A stretch of DNA of 64,000 nt from Aulostomus chinensis (Eukaryota > Chordata > Actinopteri > Syngnathiformes > Aulostomidae): assembly GCA_037954235.1 (NCBI GenBank), contig JBBMOA010000015.1:23386569-23450568 (forward strand), written 5' to 3'. The position numbers were made by a program, and so were the translations under genes. Each line of letters opens with the position of its first letter. The stretch's first letter is position 1. The notes under the pieces are model-generated. The model did no database searches, was not told where the DNA came from, and saw nothing but the letters and a program-made list of their open reading frames with translations. This document shows positions 45,581 through 56,697 of the stretch, in pieces.

Positions 45581-45855
45581 ATCGATCAAGATGTTGGATC
45601 ATAGATTCCATCGTCTCTCTCCACCTAAAGGATGTTTATGGACATGTGACATATTTATTATTGCTGATTAATTGTTGTTTTTAATGGAATCACATCCCTT
45701 GAGAAAAAAGAAAGCTTCAAATCTTGAATCAGGATGTGTGAAAAGGATTAAGAGCAACTGATGAATCTTATGAAAACGTCGGACAACCCCTGAGTTCAGG
45801 CTACTGGATATTTTGGCCATTGGAAACTCGATGTTCATCCTGATATTGTCTACAA

Positions 45856-46296
45856 CAGTGATTCCCAGCCTGTGGCCACGGCCCAGCGTACTGCAAGTGG
45901 GTGGGTGGGGGGAAATGTAATTATATAGAAATAAAAATATAGAGAATAATGTTTCAAATGTTAAAACTCAGTCACATTTCAAAGAAAATGAAAATGTTTA
46001 AATATTATTTTTATTATTTTGTTTTGTTTCTCCTTCAAGTATTAGACATGTGACAAGGAAATGACAGAGGGGAAATTCTGTCGCTGCTTACATTGCACTT
46101 GACTTGTTTACGCTTGATGCCGATGGCTGAAACTGGAGTCTAAGGATGCATAGCTGGCTAGCAACAGGGACAATTAAAAGGAAAGCCAGACAGGACACTG
46201 ATGGTGAATTGACAGCCGTCTGGGGTGGGATGTGAAAACTTAAAATTTTTGGGACTTAAAAGTAGGCCCTGATTTGGAAAAGGTTGGGAACCACTG
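45856..46296. mobile_element. non-autonomous hAT transposon with both ends
   Basis: The left end CAGTGATTCCCAGCCT and right end AGGTTGGGAACCACTG are inverted copies with two differences in 16. They are flanked by 8-bp near-duplications GTCTACAA (45848-45855) and GTCTTTAA (46297-46304), 6 of 8 identical. TIRs that start CAGTG and 8-bp duplications are the hAT signature. The 441-bp interior has no transposase apart from a short IKRKARQDTDGEL-like stretch (46165-46210). Confidence 0.75.
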
Positions 46297-46304
46297 GTCT
46301 TTAA

Positions 46305-46982
46305 TTTACTGGTGTTTCAATGCGATCTCCTGCTAGGCCGAAGTGTTCCTACCTCCAGGCAGAGCCCCCCCCCCCCCAACAATCTGCCATGAGCAGCATA
46401 CACCACAGGTACTGGTGGTATTAACCCCAGACACTCTAGGCTTAACCTTTGACCTTGTCAGGTCAACTCCTGGACTTCAAGTGGTACCTAGAAGACAGAA
46501 TATGGGTAGTTCGGCTGATAATCAGGGGGAACTAGGAATCAGGCCCCACTCAAAGCTGGAGGCAGTGACGGGTGAGTGGGCCACGCGTGTCTGTTCTGAA
46601 GAGCAGGAGTGGAACCGGGTCATATTTGGACTCTCATGTGTGACACTAATGTGTGGAGCAATTATCTGAGTTCATTATGACAGTGAACATACGTGTTCGA
46701 TGAACTACATTCCCGCACATAGAAGACAACTCAGTTTAATATTAGTAAATCAAACTGTACCTCAGTTTGACTTTCTGTGACCACTAGGTGGCGCTGTGAC
46801 TTGACTATGACAAAATTGTTTTGCATTTCACGACAGGTCAAAGGTCACTGATGTAATAACACACTCTTCCATTACCTATAGGTCAAACCATGTTGTACCG
46901 TGTACTATGTACATGACTAAAATGTCATTTTAGCCTGATGGCACGTGAAGCAACCTGATGCAACACCAGTTCAAAAACTGAT
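46305..46982. other. no gene recognised
   Basis: C run at 46367-46378; nothing else supportable. Confidence 0.4.
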
Positions 46983-47024
46983 CGCGCGCGGGCCCGCGCG
47001 CGCGCGCACACACACACACACATA
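46983..47024. repeat. alternating GC/CA tract (Z-DNA-prone)
   Basis: CGCGCGCGGGCCCGCGCGCG then CGCG and (CA)n: 40 bases of almost pure purine-pyrimidine alternation at the left edge of a CpG-rich stretch. Confidence 0.9.
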
Positions 47025-47498
47025 CGAAAATGTAGAAACGCCGCCGAAAGAACCGCTACTGGGATGCAGGGAAGGAAACACCCACCTAATCAAAGCATAA
47101 ACAGTATTTGCCTCAAAGTTCGGTGTCGGTCACTAATCCCCAGCAGCCATTACGGAGGTCCGTCTGAAACCAACGTGAACGGCACGAGGATTCGAACCAG
47201 ATGAAAATCATTTGCCGAATCTGCGCATCGCTTTTTTTGTTAGGGTTGCCTCAAAGAAAACTCAACTGACAGAGTTAAGACTGAGACGTTTCTCCGCCGC
47301 AGGCTACAGCGACTCTTCGAAGTTTTCGTCCGGTTTCGGGAACGTTACCAGTCTAACGGAGGATGTTCGATGAACTGGTTTACCTCGGACTTCCTCTCCC
47401 GGTTCTTCAACTATCCGTCAGTGAAGGACGATTTTCAATTCTTGTCCTCCTCCTCCTCTGCTGCTGTGGGACCGAGGCTGCTCCTATCACTATACAAA

Positions 47499-47554
<56 letters not shown>

Positions 47555-47700
47555 TCAACTCGCGGTCTCTGCCATCCCGGTGTTTAATCCGTTCTCCAGA
47601 AAAAGTCGCCTGTTCGTGGTTACGGTGTCCTCGTTAATCCCTGTTGATTTCATGTTTAACGGTAGAGAAGTGAAGGAAGCGGGCCAGAGGAAGTGGCAGG
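47025..47700. promoter_or_regulatory. CpG-rich stretch, candidate promoter / first exon
   Basis: CpG dinucleotides are frequent here (e.g. gaaacgccgccgaaagaacc, tttctccgccgcaggctaca, ttcgaagttttcgtccggtt) while the surrounding tens of kb are CpG-poor. A plus-strand frame starts at 47370 (MNWFTSDFLSRFFNYPSVKD...) and runs through the CA repeat. I see no clear splice donor on either strand. It could be a transcription start for a plus-strand gene or a distal 5' exon of amot on the minus strand. Confidence 0.35.
47503..47550. repeat. CA microsatellite inside the CpG-rich stretch
   Basis: (CA)n of about 23 repeats, encoding a Thr-His run in the plus frame. Confidence 0.95.
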
Positions 47701-47850
47701 AAGTTTCCCCCTGCCTGGTCTGCAGTATGAGAGGAATGCTGAAAAAGTCCAGCCCATCGCCCCCAAACACACACTCGCGACTTGAGTTTTTGGAAACAGG
47801 GAAATCCCTCCTCCTCCTCCTCCTTCTCGCCTTTCTCCTCTCAATTTGAT

Positions 47851-48125
47851 CGAATAACCTAGTTTTAGCACAAAGACCCATGACACACCTCTGACCTCTG
47901 TAAACCGCAGAAAGCTTGGGGTAAAGGTACATATGTTGTCAAATAAACATGTTTTTAGCACATATAGCTACTATATGACCTGTTAACAAGCAAGAATACA
48001 GTTTATCAGATTGTTCTCAAGTTCATTTAAAGAGAAAGAGAGAAAATTAAATGTACGAGAAAACAAAAGTGGAGCAGTTGGTGCAAAGAATTAGCAGTTA
48101 CTGGATGCCATGTAGAATGTAGTAC
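47851..48125. other. no gene recognised
   Basis: No supportable feature. Confidence 0.4.
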
Positions 48126-48500
48126 GTGCGCAGCTCTAACAGGCTTTGCTGTTCATTTACCCCTGAGGCTCCTCGGCACCCAGAGAAAAATGATTTGTAC
48201 CCGCCACCCAATCAGCGGGAAGCATGCCCCCAGAAGCCCCCGTCCCCTCAGCCTGTCTCCCCTGGAAACTCAGCCAGAACACAAGGAGTCACATCCAGTC
48301 AGCGCTAATCCTGTGTCATATGTGCTCTGTCCTCAAACAGGCTCCACTGTAGGGGTGAGACACACTCCTGGCTGGGCCCAGACCATCAACAGCCCAAAAC
48401 CAGGTCAAAAGCAGGACGCAAAAGCAAATCACAGCAACCCACTGGCCAATAACCATCCATACAGGAAAATGGTCCCGGATCTTGCCAGCAAAATAACCCT
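48126..48500 (+). other. coding-like sequence, unrecognised
   Basis: Two overlapping plus frames look protein-like (PHKESHPVSANPVSYVLCPQ... and later NSPKPGQKQDAKANHSNPLA, PYRKMVPDLASK), and a fair acceptor (gctctgtcctcaaacAG|GCTCC at about 48338) precedes the second stretch. The Pro/Ser/Gln bias could reflect a disordered region of a host protein. The stretch is cut on the right by the inverted L2 copy. No family recognised. Confidence 0.25.
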
Positions 48501-48504
48501 CTTA

Positions 48505-49731
48505 GTCCAAGTCAAGTCGTCAGTTTTATTTGTATTGCGCCAAATCACAACAAAAGTTCTCTCATGACTCTTTCCAAGTAGAGCAGGTCCAGTACCACAC
48601 TCCTTCAATGAATTTACACCCAACAATTCTCCATCAGCAAGCACATCCTGCAACAGCAGTGACAAAAACCTTCCTTTTAACAGGCAGGAACGTCGAGCAG
48701 ATCCAGGATCAGTGGGGACGGCCTTCTGCTTTGACCGGTTTGGGGGGAAAGAGAGCAGGAGAACAGGACAGACACAAAGACAGATAATGGAGGAAGACAG
48801 ATATGCGGAAGAAAAGAGAGGGACAGAGATAAAGAGAGAGAGAATGGGAAGAGACTGAAGGACAGACGGGGACGTGAGCAGGTGGAGCTACGGGTGGCAG
48901 CTTGAGCCTCTTCAGGTCTGCAGCCTCCTCCAGCAGCACCAGGATCTGGGATGAGGGGAGCCTGAAGGCTCCGGAGAAGAAGACGAGTTAGTAATACGTA
49001 TGAGTATGATTTATGTATGACAAATACAGGAGGACAGAGAGGGAAGAGAGCAGTAGAGAGAAGCCCAGTGCACCATGGGAGATCCCCCAGCAGCCTAAGC
49101 CTATAGCAGAATATCTAAGGGCCAGCCTAAGCAGCCCAACTATAAGCCTGATCAAAAAGGAAGGTCTTAAGTCTGCTTTTAAACATAGAGACCAAAACTG
49201 GGAGACGGTTCCACAGGAGCGGAGTCTGATAGCTGAAGGCTCTGGCTCCATTCTACTGTTAGAACTCTAGGAACCACCAGTAACCCTGCATCCTGGGAAT
49301 GAAGGGTTCTAGCTGGATAATAGGGGACTATGAGCTCTGTCAGGGACGAAGGAGCCTGATTGTTGAAGACTTTGTATGTTAGAAGGAGAATTTTGAATTC
49401 TATTCTAAATTTGACAGGGAGCCATGCAGAGAAGCCAGTACAGGAGAGACATGGTCTCTTCCATTAGTTCTCGTCAACATGTGGGCAGCAGCATTCTGGA
49501 CCAGCTGGAGAGTCTTTAGGGACATACTGGTGCAGCCTGATAGGAGGGAACTGCAGTAATCCAGCCTGGAAGTGACAAAGGCATGAACTAGTTTTTCTGC
49601 ATCTTTTTGAGACAGGATGTGTCTGATCTTAGCAATGTTTCATAAATGAAAGAAAGCAGTCCTAGAAATTTGCTTAATGTGGGCATTAAAGGACAGATCC
49701 TGATCCAAGAGAACTCCAAGGTTCTTTATGG
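48505..49731 (-). mobile_element. 5'-truncated L2-clade LINE, inverted copy
   Basis: On the minus strand it starts inside the end of the RT domain (NLGVLLDQDLSFNAHIKQIS, 49735-49670), continues through the C-terminal block and 3'UTR, and ends with aaataaaactgacgacttga at the left edge. It aligns along its whole length with 55440-56695. The transition from LINE to the Harbinger remnant is at about 49731. Confidence 0.85.
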
Positions 49732-50340
49732 TAATATTGAACTTTGGCGAAAAATTTGCGTCAAGACAGCCGATCAGCGTTGAGGATGTCCCGACGTCAC
49801 GGCTGACTGTGACTGACAAGATGGCGGACAAGTTGATTGTGGCTATGTGTGGAAACCCAGTGCAATATGACACTACGTGTCAAAATTACAAGAAGCAGTT
49901 GAATAAATTGGTGTCCATTCGTGAAATTCTGTCACCGTCCTAGCTAGCAGGTCGTCAAACTGGCCAGTTGTCATCCGAAAATACCGCTTGAAGCGGCGGT
50001 TATCCAGACGGATGCCCTGGAGGAGCTCGGTTCAGTGAGCGGTGAAATTCACAGAGCTGAGCTCGCCTCCAGATGAAGTTGATAACCCACATACGACGGC
50101 GTTTAGTTTTCCGACGTATTCATGCCTTCCACGGCAGGTACAGGGCAACAGTTCTGTGAATATTCATGGTGAAATGCCATAAAGAAACGTTGCCGGAAAT
50201 ACTCGCTACTCGGGCAGGTGAGCGAATTTGCGTATTCGCGTGAATGACACAAAGGGACACGAAAATTATCCGGCGTCAAATTCGTGCGAATAACGCAACG
50301 CGAAATTAGCATTCGTGTTTGGTGTGAACACACAGTTAGA
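49732..50340. mobile_element. deleted PIF/Harbinger element: MADF-like and transposase N-terminal pieces face each other
   Basis: A plus-strand piece from 49821 reads MADKLIVAMCGNPVQYDTTC, resembling the start of the MADF/Myb-like partner protein of Harbinger elements. A minus-strand piece at about 50135-49945 reads KTKRRRMWV and, after a frameshift, RFKRYFRMTTGQFDDLLAR, the N-terminal block of Harbinger transposases. The right end carries attcgtgtttggtgtgaaca (50311-50330), similar to known Harbinger/MITE ends. Both genes lack their C-terminal parts, so this is an internal deletion derivative. Its left terminus is replaced by the L2 copy. Confidence 0.55.
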
Positions 50341-50404
50341 GCATTTTTACAAGTGAGTTACTGCAAGTGGTCCAGCAACTAGCTAACTGGCTAGCAGAAT
50401 CAGA

Positions 50405-51235
50405 ATGTCAAACGGAGATGAGGTGCTGGTTCCTGCCCGTGACCATAGTGATGACTTCCAAGTCAGCCCGCCAGAGAAATTTGACTGTGCAGATGCCAAG
50501 AATTGGCCAAGACGGAAGAAAAGATTTGACAGGTATTGTGTGGGATCGGGACTTGACGAGAAAAGGGATTCTTTGCAACTCAATTCTCTGATGTACTTCA
50601 TGGGACAGGATGCAGAGGACATTTTCAGTGCTGCCCAGTTGTGCCCGAGGGTCAACAGAACTATGCATCAGTGATGCACGCAAGTGTTTGGATTGTTACT
50701 TTGTGGGGAGACACATCATATTTGACAGCATGCAGTTTCATGTATATAAACAAAGGCCTAGTGAGTCCGCTGATAGGTTTATAACTGCATTGCATAAAGT
50801 GGCTGAACACTGTACCTTTGGGGTACTGCGGGGGGAGTTAATGCAGGACTGTCTAGTGGTAGGGATATGAAATATAGCCCTTTCAGAAAAGCTACAGCTG
50901 GATGCAAACAACCTTAACCTCAACTATCAGTCAGGTCAAACAATCAGAAACAGTGAAGCAGCACCAGGCTGTGATGAGGGCTGGGGCTCTGCACAAAGAA
51001 GAGTGAAGAGAGGTTGACGCTACCTTGCACCCACCTGGGAGGCACGAAATGCATGGACACAAACAGACGAGTCAGACGAGACCTAGGCAGACAGGGACAG
51101 TAACTAGCAACTAGAGTGTGGAAGGGGCCTTCGGAACTGGAGAGAATGCCCAGCTAATAGTGCAGAATGCAGCGAGTGCCGTAAAAGAGGACATTTTGCT
51201 GCAGTGCGCTGTTTAATTCAGCCAGTGCATGAGGT
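50405..51235 (+). pseudogene. Gypsy gag-like polyprotein
   Basis: Starts MSNGDEVLVPARDHSDDFQV and reads FDCADAKNWPRRKKRFDRYC, a typical gag N-terminal block in this family. A frameshift occurs near 50670. The frame DCYFVGRHIIFDSMQFHVYK, QRPSESADRFITALHKVAEH follows to a stop at 50868. Near 51170-51215 CSECRKRGHFAAVRC is a zinc-knuckle-like motif (CX2CX4HX4-5C). Confidence 0.7.
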
Positions 51236-51239
51236 ACGA

Positions 51240-51503
51240 GAGGAAGAATTACAACAGGACACCCTCTTTCTGGGAGAGGTGATGGAGCAAAACTCCAGCT
51301 GGCACACAGACATTGGACTTAATGGAGAAGTGATCTCCTTCAAAATAGGCACAGGTGCAGCAGTCACTGTGATCCCCACCAAGCTGTATGAATACAGCAG
51401 AGATGGCCACTTGATGGACACAAACAAAAGACAGTACGGCCCCAATAACACAGTACTACAAGTCGGAGGGCAGATCACATGTCAGATTAAAGGTAAAAAA
51501 TGA
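51240..51503 (+). pseudogene. Gypsy aspartic protease region
   Basis: HTDIGLNGEVISFKIGTGAA then VTVIPTKLYE. The position of the family's DTGA active site reads GTGA, so the catalytic Asp is lost. The frame stops shortly after QITCQIKGK (51501-51503). Confidence 0.7.
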
Positions 51504-51579
51504 AACTGCCACCCAGCATGTGTTTGTGGGAGACTCATGAGTCAGACACTTAACTGGGCCTGCCAGCTGTGGAGGACTG

Positions 51580-51992
51580 ATGGAGCGACTAGATGAACTG
51601 GAGGACCCAGGGGAAACATTCAAAAACAAATTCCCCACAGTATTTGCAGGTCTGGGTAGGCTAGAAGGAGGCCACAGAATTCACTTGAAGGAAGATGCAA
51701 GACCCTATGCACTCACTACACCATGCAGGGTGCCAATTTTGCTGATGGAAAAGGTCAGGGATACATGGGAGTAATTTCAAGGGTAGAAAGGCCGACAGAG
51801 TGGTGTGCAGACATGGTATTCCTGATGAAACCTAACGAAAAAATCAGAATCTTCATGGAATTGACCAGACTTAATGAGGCACTATGTGGGGAGAGACAAA
51901 TTTTGCCATCAGTGGAGCAGTCACTTGCACAGTCAAATGGGGAAAAGGTATTCACTAAGCTAGTTGCCCACTCAGGATTCTGGCAGCTCCCC
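51580..51992 (+). pseudogene. Gypsy reverse transcriptase, N-terminal half
   Basis: FPTVFAGLGRLEGGHRIHLK, then in a shifted frame VISRVERPTEWCADMVFLMK and GFWQLPL, at which point the TIR element begins. The family normally continues into (E)ESRxLTTFxTPxGR, found at 57150. A missing or altered base near 51755 causes the frame change. Confidence 0.8.
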
Positions 51993-52638
51993 TTAGGGCG
52001 CGTTTCCACTGGCTCACTTTAGCTCGGGTCGGGTCGGTTTGGCCCTGTTTCCACTGGCCCAAACATGGTACTAACCGTTACCGCTCCTCCTCTACCTGCG
52101 TTGCGTAAGCGTGTGACCTCACTTCCTGTTTGTGCATCGCTGAACGTAGTGCTTTGCTTCATTGCGCTAGCTACAGTGTGATCATCCCCGCTAATTCCTT
52201 ATTCGTTGACCAATTACCTGCCCAAACTACATGTCTATTTGCTTTATTTGGCCGAAGTTTAAAGACCATCTGTCTTGTAGCGACAGTCTTTCTTTCTGTA
52301 AACTCTCCACTCTAAGCTAGCGATGGCTTCCCCCTCTCGCTTATTGGCTAAAGTTCCCTTCTAATCACCAGTGATGTTGATCATCATGTTCATACATCTT
52401 AACCTCTTCTAATGACGGAAAGAACGAGTCGCTATGCGTGTCTGAGGTTTGATGACGACAGTGGAAAAGAGTTCGCTTTTCCTTTACTGAGCGATCAAAG
52501 TGATTCAAAGCACAGTTTTCCTTTTCTTACGCAACATTTCCACCTGCTTTGCCACAGATGTAAAGGCAAAAATACACAGAATCAGCCATTTAAATCAACC
52601 AATATGTTTAATGTTTAATAGAAATTGATCCGTCAGCC

Positions 52639-52850
52639 ATGCTGCCGACGTGTAGCACCCCTGCAGCCCGTCCGCCGACTCAGATTCATCCGCCAAGACC
52701 AGCGGCATTCGGGCCAGCCCGTCCCCCGGCCCCAGCACCAGCACCAGGCCGACAAGACGGTCCTCCAGCCCACCCGGACCCAACGGCGCAGGAGGACATC
52801 AGGGGAATAAAGGGGATCAATGAGCGGCTCGACCGGCTGAAAAAATGTTC
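52639..52850 (+). pseudogene. Harbinger Myb-like partner protein, C-terminal part (tentative)
   Basis: A Pro-rich linker (TQIHPPRPAAFGPARPPAPA) is followed by EDIRGIKGINERLDRLKK, resembling the helical end (IRxI...) of Harbinger partner proteins. It runs opposite to the transposase at 52909-53520, as expected for this superfamily. The N-terminal DNA-binding part is not found. Confidence 0.4.
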
Positions 52851-52908
52851 TGGAACGTTTCGTGGACAAAATAAATTAATCAGGCTTCATGAACCGTGTC
52901 GTAGCTTC

Positions 52909-53520
52909 TTACACATTCACACTGTGGAAATGAATTCTGGCGTGCGAGGACGGCTGCCTGGCCGGGATCGGCGTCCATCCCTCCAGCCTCTGCGCATCGA
53001 TGATCTGCGCATTGATGGAGTGGAAACCCTTACGATGAACGTAAGCGTGTTCCTCATGGGACGGCGCTCTTATGGCAACATGAGTGCAGTCATTAGAGAA
53101 TCCGGCTATTGCTGCAAATTTAGCTTTCATATTGGCCTGTTCAACCGCACCGTAAGGGAATTTAATGTACCTGCAGGAGAGGCGGATGATCAGGTCCACC
53201 ACCAAGGGCATGGCCCGGCTGAGGGTCGACTGACTCACCCCAGAACGGTCCGCCATCTCCCGCTGGAGGGAGCCAGTGGCCAAGAAGCCGAGCGTGCTCA
53301 GAACCGGTGTTGGCACCGGCACTACTCGGCTCCTGGCGGTTCTGCGCTGGAGTGCAGGTCGCAGCTTCTTCTAAATTTGCAGGAGGATGGCCCGCGGTAG
53401 CCGGAAACCGCTCATCAGCAACTCATCTGAATTGTGCAGCAGATCCTCCCGCTCCCTGAAATGTCGCTCCCGTCTTATTGCACCGTTTGCCACGTCCTCC
53501 AACAGCGCAAGAGCAGCCAT
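52909..53520 (-). pseudogene. HARBI1-like transposase, truncated, one in-frame stop
   Basis: From ATG 53520-53518 one frame reads MAALALLEDVANGAIRRERH, MSGFRLPRAILLQI, stop (TAG, 53373-53371, codon 50), KKLRPALQRRTARSR, VLSTLGFLATGSLQREMADR, SGVSQSTLSRAM, NDCTHVAIRAPSHEEHAYVH and RKGFHSINAQIIDAQ. DCTHVAI holds the first catalytic Asp of the DDE triad. Homology ends after DAQ, so the other two acidic residues are missing. Confidence 0.8.
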
Positions 53521-53846
53521 TGTTGAAAGTTGCACATTCAGCTTAATGGTGAAGGCTCTTTTATAGCTGCTGAAGTAATGCCATCAGGTGTTTGTGTTGC
53601 AGTCTTTGTTGTGCCCGATGTATGTGCGGTTGTCAAATAATGTCAGTTACCAAACACCGCCACGGGGTGTCGCCAACGGACCAAAGTGCAGTTAACGCAA
53701 GAATCGGCTCTCCGCCAACTTCTAAGGCACCTCTGGTGTTGGCGTGAAACAGCGCAAGAATCGACCAACTTTTCGCGTTCATACATTTGAATGTGAGCGC
53801 CGATCCTGGCGTACGCAAGTTGTTCTTGCGTAAACCGCGTTGATAC

Positions 53847-54720
53847 ATGAGGCCCCTGCTCTGTCTCACTGAAACCTGGCTGCATGTTGATGAGTATGTT
53901 AGTCTAAATGAATGCACTCCTCCCAGTCACATTAACACTCATATTCCTCCAGGCTTTGGCCAAGGAGGTGGAGTTGCTGCCATTTTTGACAGACGTTTAG
54001 TAATAAATCCCAAACCCAAAATAAGTTTCAATTCATTTGAAAGCCTGATTCTTAGTTTGTCTCCTCCAGCCTGGAAAACAATACAGCCACTCTTATTTAT
54101 GATTGTGTACCGCCCTCCTGGTCCTCACTCTGAATTCTCAAGCGTTTATATCCAGTTTAGTCCTCAAATCAGATAAAGCCATTGTTGTAGGTGACTTCAG
54201 TATTCATGTGGATGTTGATAACGACGGTCTGGTGCTGCATTTCTCTCTCTTCTAGACACAATTGGTTTCCATCAGTCTGTTCATGAACCGACTCACCGTC
54301 ACAACCACACCCTTGACCTCGTCCTAACATATGGAATTGAAGCTGAACATCTAGTTGTATTTCCACAGAACGCGCTTTTATCAGACCATCAATTAATCAC
54401 TTTTGAATTTGCACTAATCGACTACACTCCACTCAGGAAAACAGTGGTTTCCAGATGTTTATCTGATCAGGCTGTAGCTAGATTTAAGGAAGGGATTCCA
54501 TTGGTGCTAAATTCAGTGTCATGTCCCATTGTTACAGAGGACACTGTTGTCAACCTTAGCCCCCCCCCAAATTCATCATTTTATCAATGGTACAGCCGGC
54601 ACCTTAAGAACAACTTTGGACTCAATTGTTCCACTAAAAAAGAAAACTATGAATCCAAGGAAACAAGCACCTTGGTACAATTCCGAAACCAGACAGTTTA
54701 AACAAAAACCCCGAAGTTAG
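53847..54720 (+). pseudogene. L2 LINE endonuclease and linker region
   Basis: GQGGGVAAIFDRRLVINPKP, LLFMIVYRPPGPHSEFSS, then in another frame VVGDFSIHVDVDND and LDTIGFH-like, HEPTHRHNHTLDLVLTYGIE (TLDLVLT block) and LLSDHQLITFEFALIDYTPL (SDHxLI block with the catalytic His). At least two frameshifts and several stops are present. Confidence 0.75.
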
Positions 54721-56697
54721 AGAGAATATGGTGCTCCTCCAAACTGGAGGAGTCACATATAGTCTGGCAAGACAGCCTTAAAAATTATAAGAATGCCCTT
54801 CATAGAACGAGAGCAGCCTACCAGTCAGCACTAATAAAGGAGCAGAAGAACAACCCCAGGTTCCTCTTCAGTCTTGTAGCCAGACTGACAGAGAGCCACA
54901 GCTCTACTGAACCAAGCATTCCTGTTTCCCTGGGCAGCAAAGATTTCATGGACTTCTTTAAAGACAAAATTGTCCTTATTGGAGAGACAATTCACCTCCT
55001 CCTGCCATCAGCTGACAACATGGCACAACAAGTAACTGCACTAGACTGGTTCAAGTCACATTTACTTGGTCAGTCTCAGGTCGTACTAACTAATGATAAA
55101 CCCTCTGAAACCACTGTAGTCACTTATGGTGTTCCACAAGGCTCAGTGCTTGGACCAGTCCTCTTCACCCTTTATCTGCTTCCTCTCGGTCACATTATTA
55201 GGAAACACTCAATTAATTTTCACTGCTATGCAGACGACACACAGCTGTACTTATCAATGCATCCACATGAAATAAATCAGCTGACTAAACTGGAGGCCTG
55301 TCTAAAGGAGGTAAAAACTTGGATGACCCATAATTTCCTTTTATGAAACTCTGACAAAACTGAAGTCATTGCCCTGGGCCCAAAACATCTTAGAGACACC
55401 CTATCTAATGAGATAGGTACCCTGGAAGGAATTACCTTGGCCCCCAGCACAACCGTAAGGAACCTAGGAGTTCTCTTTGATCAGGATCTGTCCTGTAATG
55501 CCCACATTAAGCAAATTTCTAGGACTGCTTTCTTTCATTTATGGAACATCGTTAAGATCAGACACATCCTGTCTCAAAAAGATGCAGAAACACTAGTCCA
55601 TGCCTTTGTCATTTCCAGGCTGGATTACTGCAATTCCCTCCCTATCAGGTTGCACCAGTAGGTCCCTGAAGACTCTCCAGCTGGTCCAGAACGCTGCTGC
55701 CCGCATGTTGACGAGAACTCGAAGAAGAGACCATGTCTCTCCTGTACTGGCTTCTCTGCATGGCTCCCTGTCAAATTTAGAATAGAATTCAAAATTCTCC
55801 TTCTAACATACAAAGTCCTCAACAGTCAGGATCCTTCATACCTGACAGAGCTCATAGTCCCTTATGATCCAGCTAGAACCCTTTGCTCCCAGGATGCAGG
55901 GTTACTGGTGGTTCCAAGAATTTCTAACAGTAGAATGGGAGCCAGAGCCTTCAGCTATCGGGCTCCCCTCCTGTGGAACCGTCTCCCAGTTTCGGTCCGG
56001 GATGCAGACATCCTCTCAACCTTCAAGAGCAGACTAAAGACCTTCCTTTTTGATCAGGCTTATAGTTGGGCTGCTTAGGCTGGCCCTTAAATATGCTGCT
56101 ATAGGATTAGACTGCCGGGGGATCTCCCATGGTGCACTGGGCTTCTCTCTCCTCCTGTCTTCCCTCTCTGTCCTCCTATATGTGTCATACATAAATCATA
56201 CTCATATGTATTACTAACTCGTCTTCTTCTCCGGAGCCTTCGGGCTCACCTCATCCCAGATCCTGGTGCTGCTGGAGGAGGCTGCAGACCTGAAGAGGCT
56301 AAAGCTGCCACCCATAGCTCCACCTGCTCACGTCCCCGTCTGTCCATCAGTCTCTTCCCATTCTCTCTCTCGCTATCTCTGTCCCACTCTTTTCTTCTGC
56401 ATATCTGTCCTCCCCCATTATCTGTCTTTGTCTCTGCCCTGCTCTCCTGCTCTCTGTCCCCCCAACCGGTCAAAGCAGAAGGCCGTCCCCACTGATCCTG
56501 GGTCTGCTCCACGTTCCTGCCTGTTAAAAGGAAGGTTTTTGTCACTGCTGTTGCAGGATGTGCTTGCTGATGGAGAATTGTTGGGTGTAGATTCATTGAA
56601 GGAGTGTGGTACTAGACCTGCTCTACTTGGAAAGTGTCATGAGATAACTTTTGTTGTGATTTGGCGCAATACAAATAAAATTGACTTGACTTGACTA
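53856..56697 (+). mobile_element. L2-clade LINE, endonuclease to 3' end, internally deleted
   Basis: Starts within the endonuclease (LCLTETWLHVDEYVSLNECT) and ends with the 3'UTR and tail aataaaattgacttgacttg (56675-56695). Between about 55010 and 55040 the text jumps from HLLLPSADNMA to ALDWFKSHLL, which skips most of the RT fingers and palm that precede the GVPQGS block. The pyrimidine-rich and ggatgtgcttgctgatggag 3' blocks match those at 48505 and 62960. Confidence 0.88.
54948..56078 (+). pseudogene. L2 LINE reverse transcriptase, C-terminal part
   Basis: VTYGVPQGSVLGPVLFTLYL, HCYADDTQLYLSMHPHEINQ (YADD catalytic box), a TGA at about 55343, then NSDKTEVIALGPKHLRDTLS, LFDQDLSCNAHIKQISRTAF and LVHAFVISRLDYCNSLP. 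A stop near 55659 is followed by the C-terminal block (AFSYRAPLLWNRLPVSVRDA, FKSRLKTFLFDQAYS) to TAG at about 56078. Confidence 0.85.

Larger units (their letters stand above)
52620..53855 (-). mobile_element. PIF/Harbinger remnant nested in the TIR element
   Basis: The right edge reads, on the minus strand, GGGCCTCATGTATCAACGCG (from 53855 inward), the likely terminal repeat, with the transposase start about 330 bp inside. The left edge near 52620 has no matching terminus, and the middle of the transposase is deleted. The L2 LINE abuts the terminus at 53856. Confidence 0.65.

Noticed and set aside
47370..47849. Plus-strand protein gene of 159 codons
   Set aside because: A third of it is CA repeat and a poly-Leu end; the start may lie in a real first exon but the frame as a whole is not credible as a protein.
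52639..53400. Plus-strand ORF of 253 codons as a single protein
   Set aside because: Only the first third resembles a Harbinger partner protein; the rest is the antisense of the transposase fragment.
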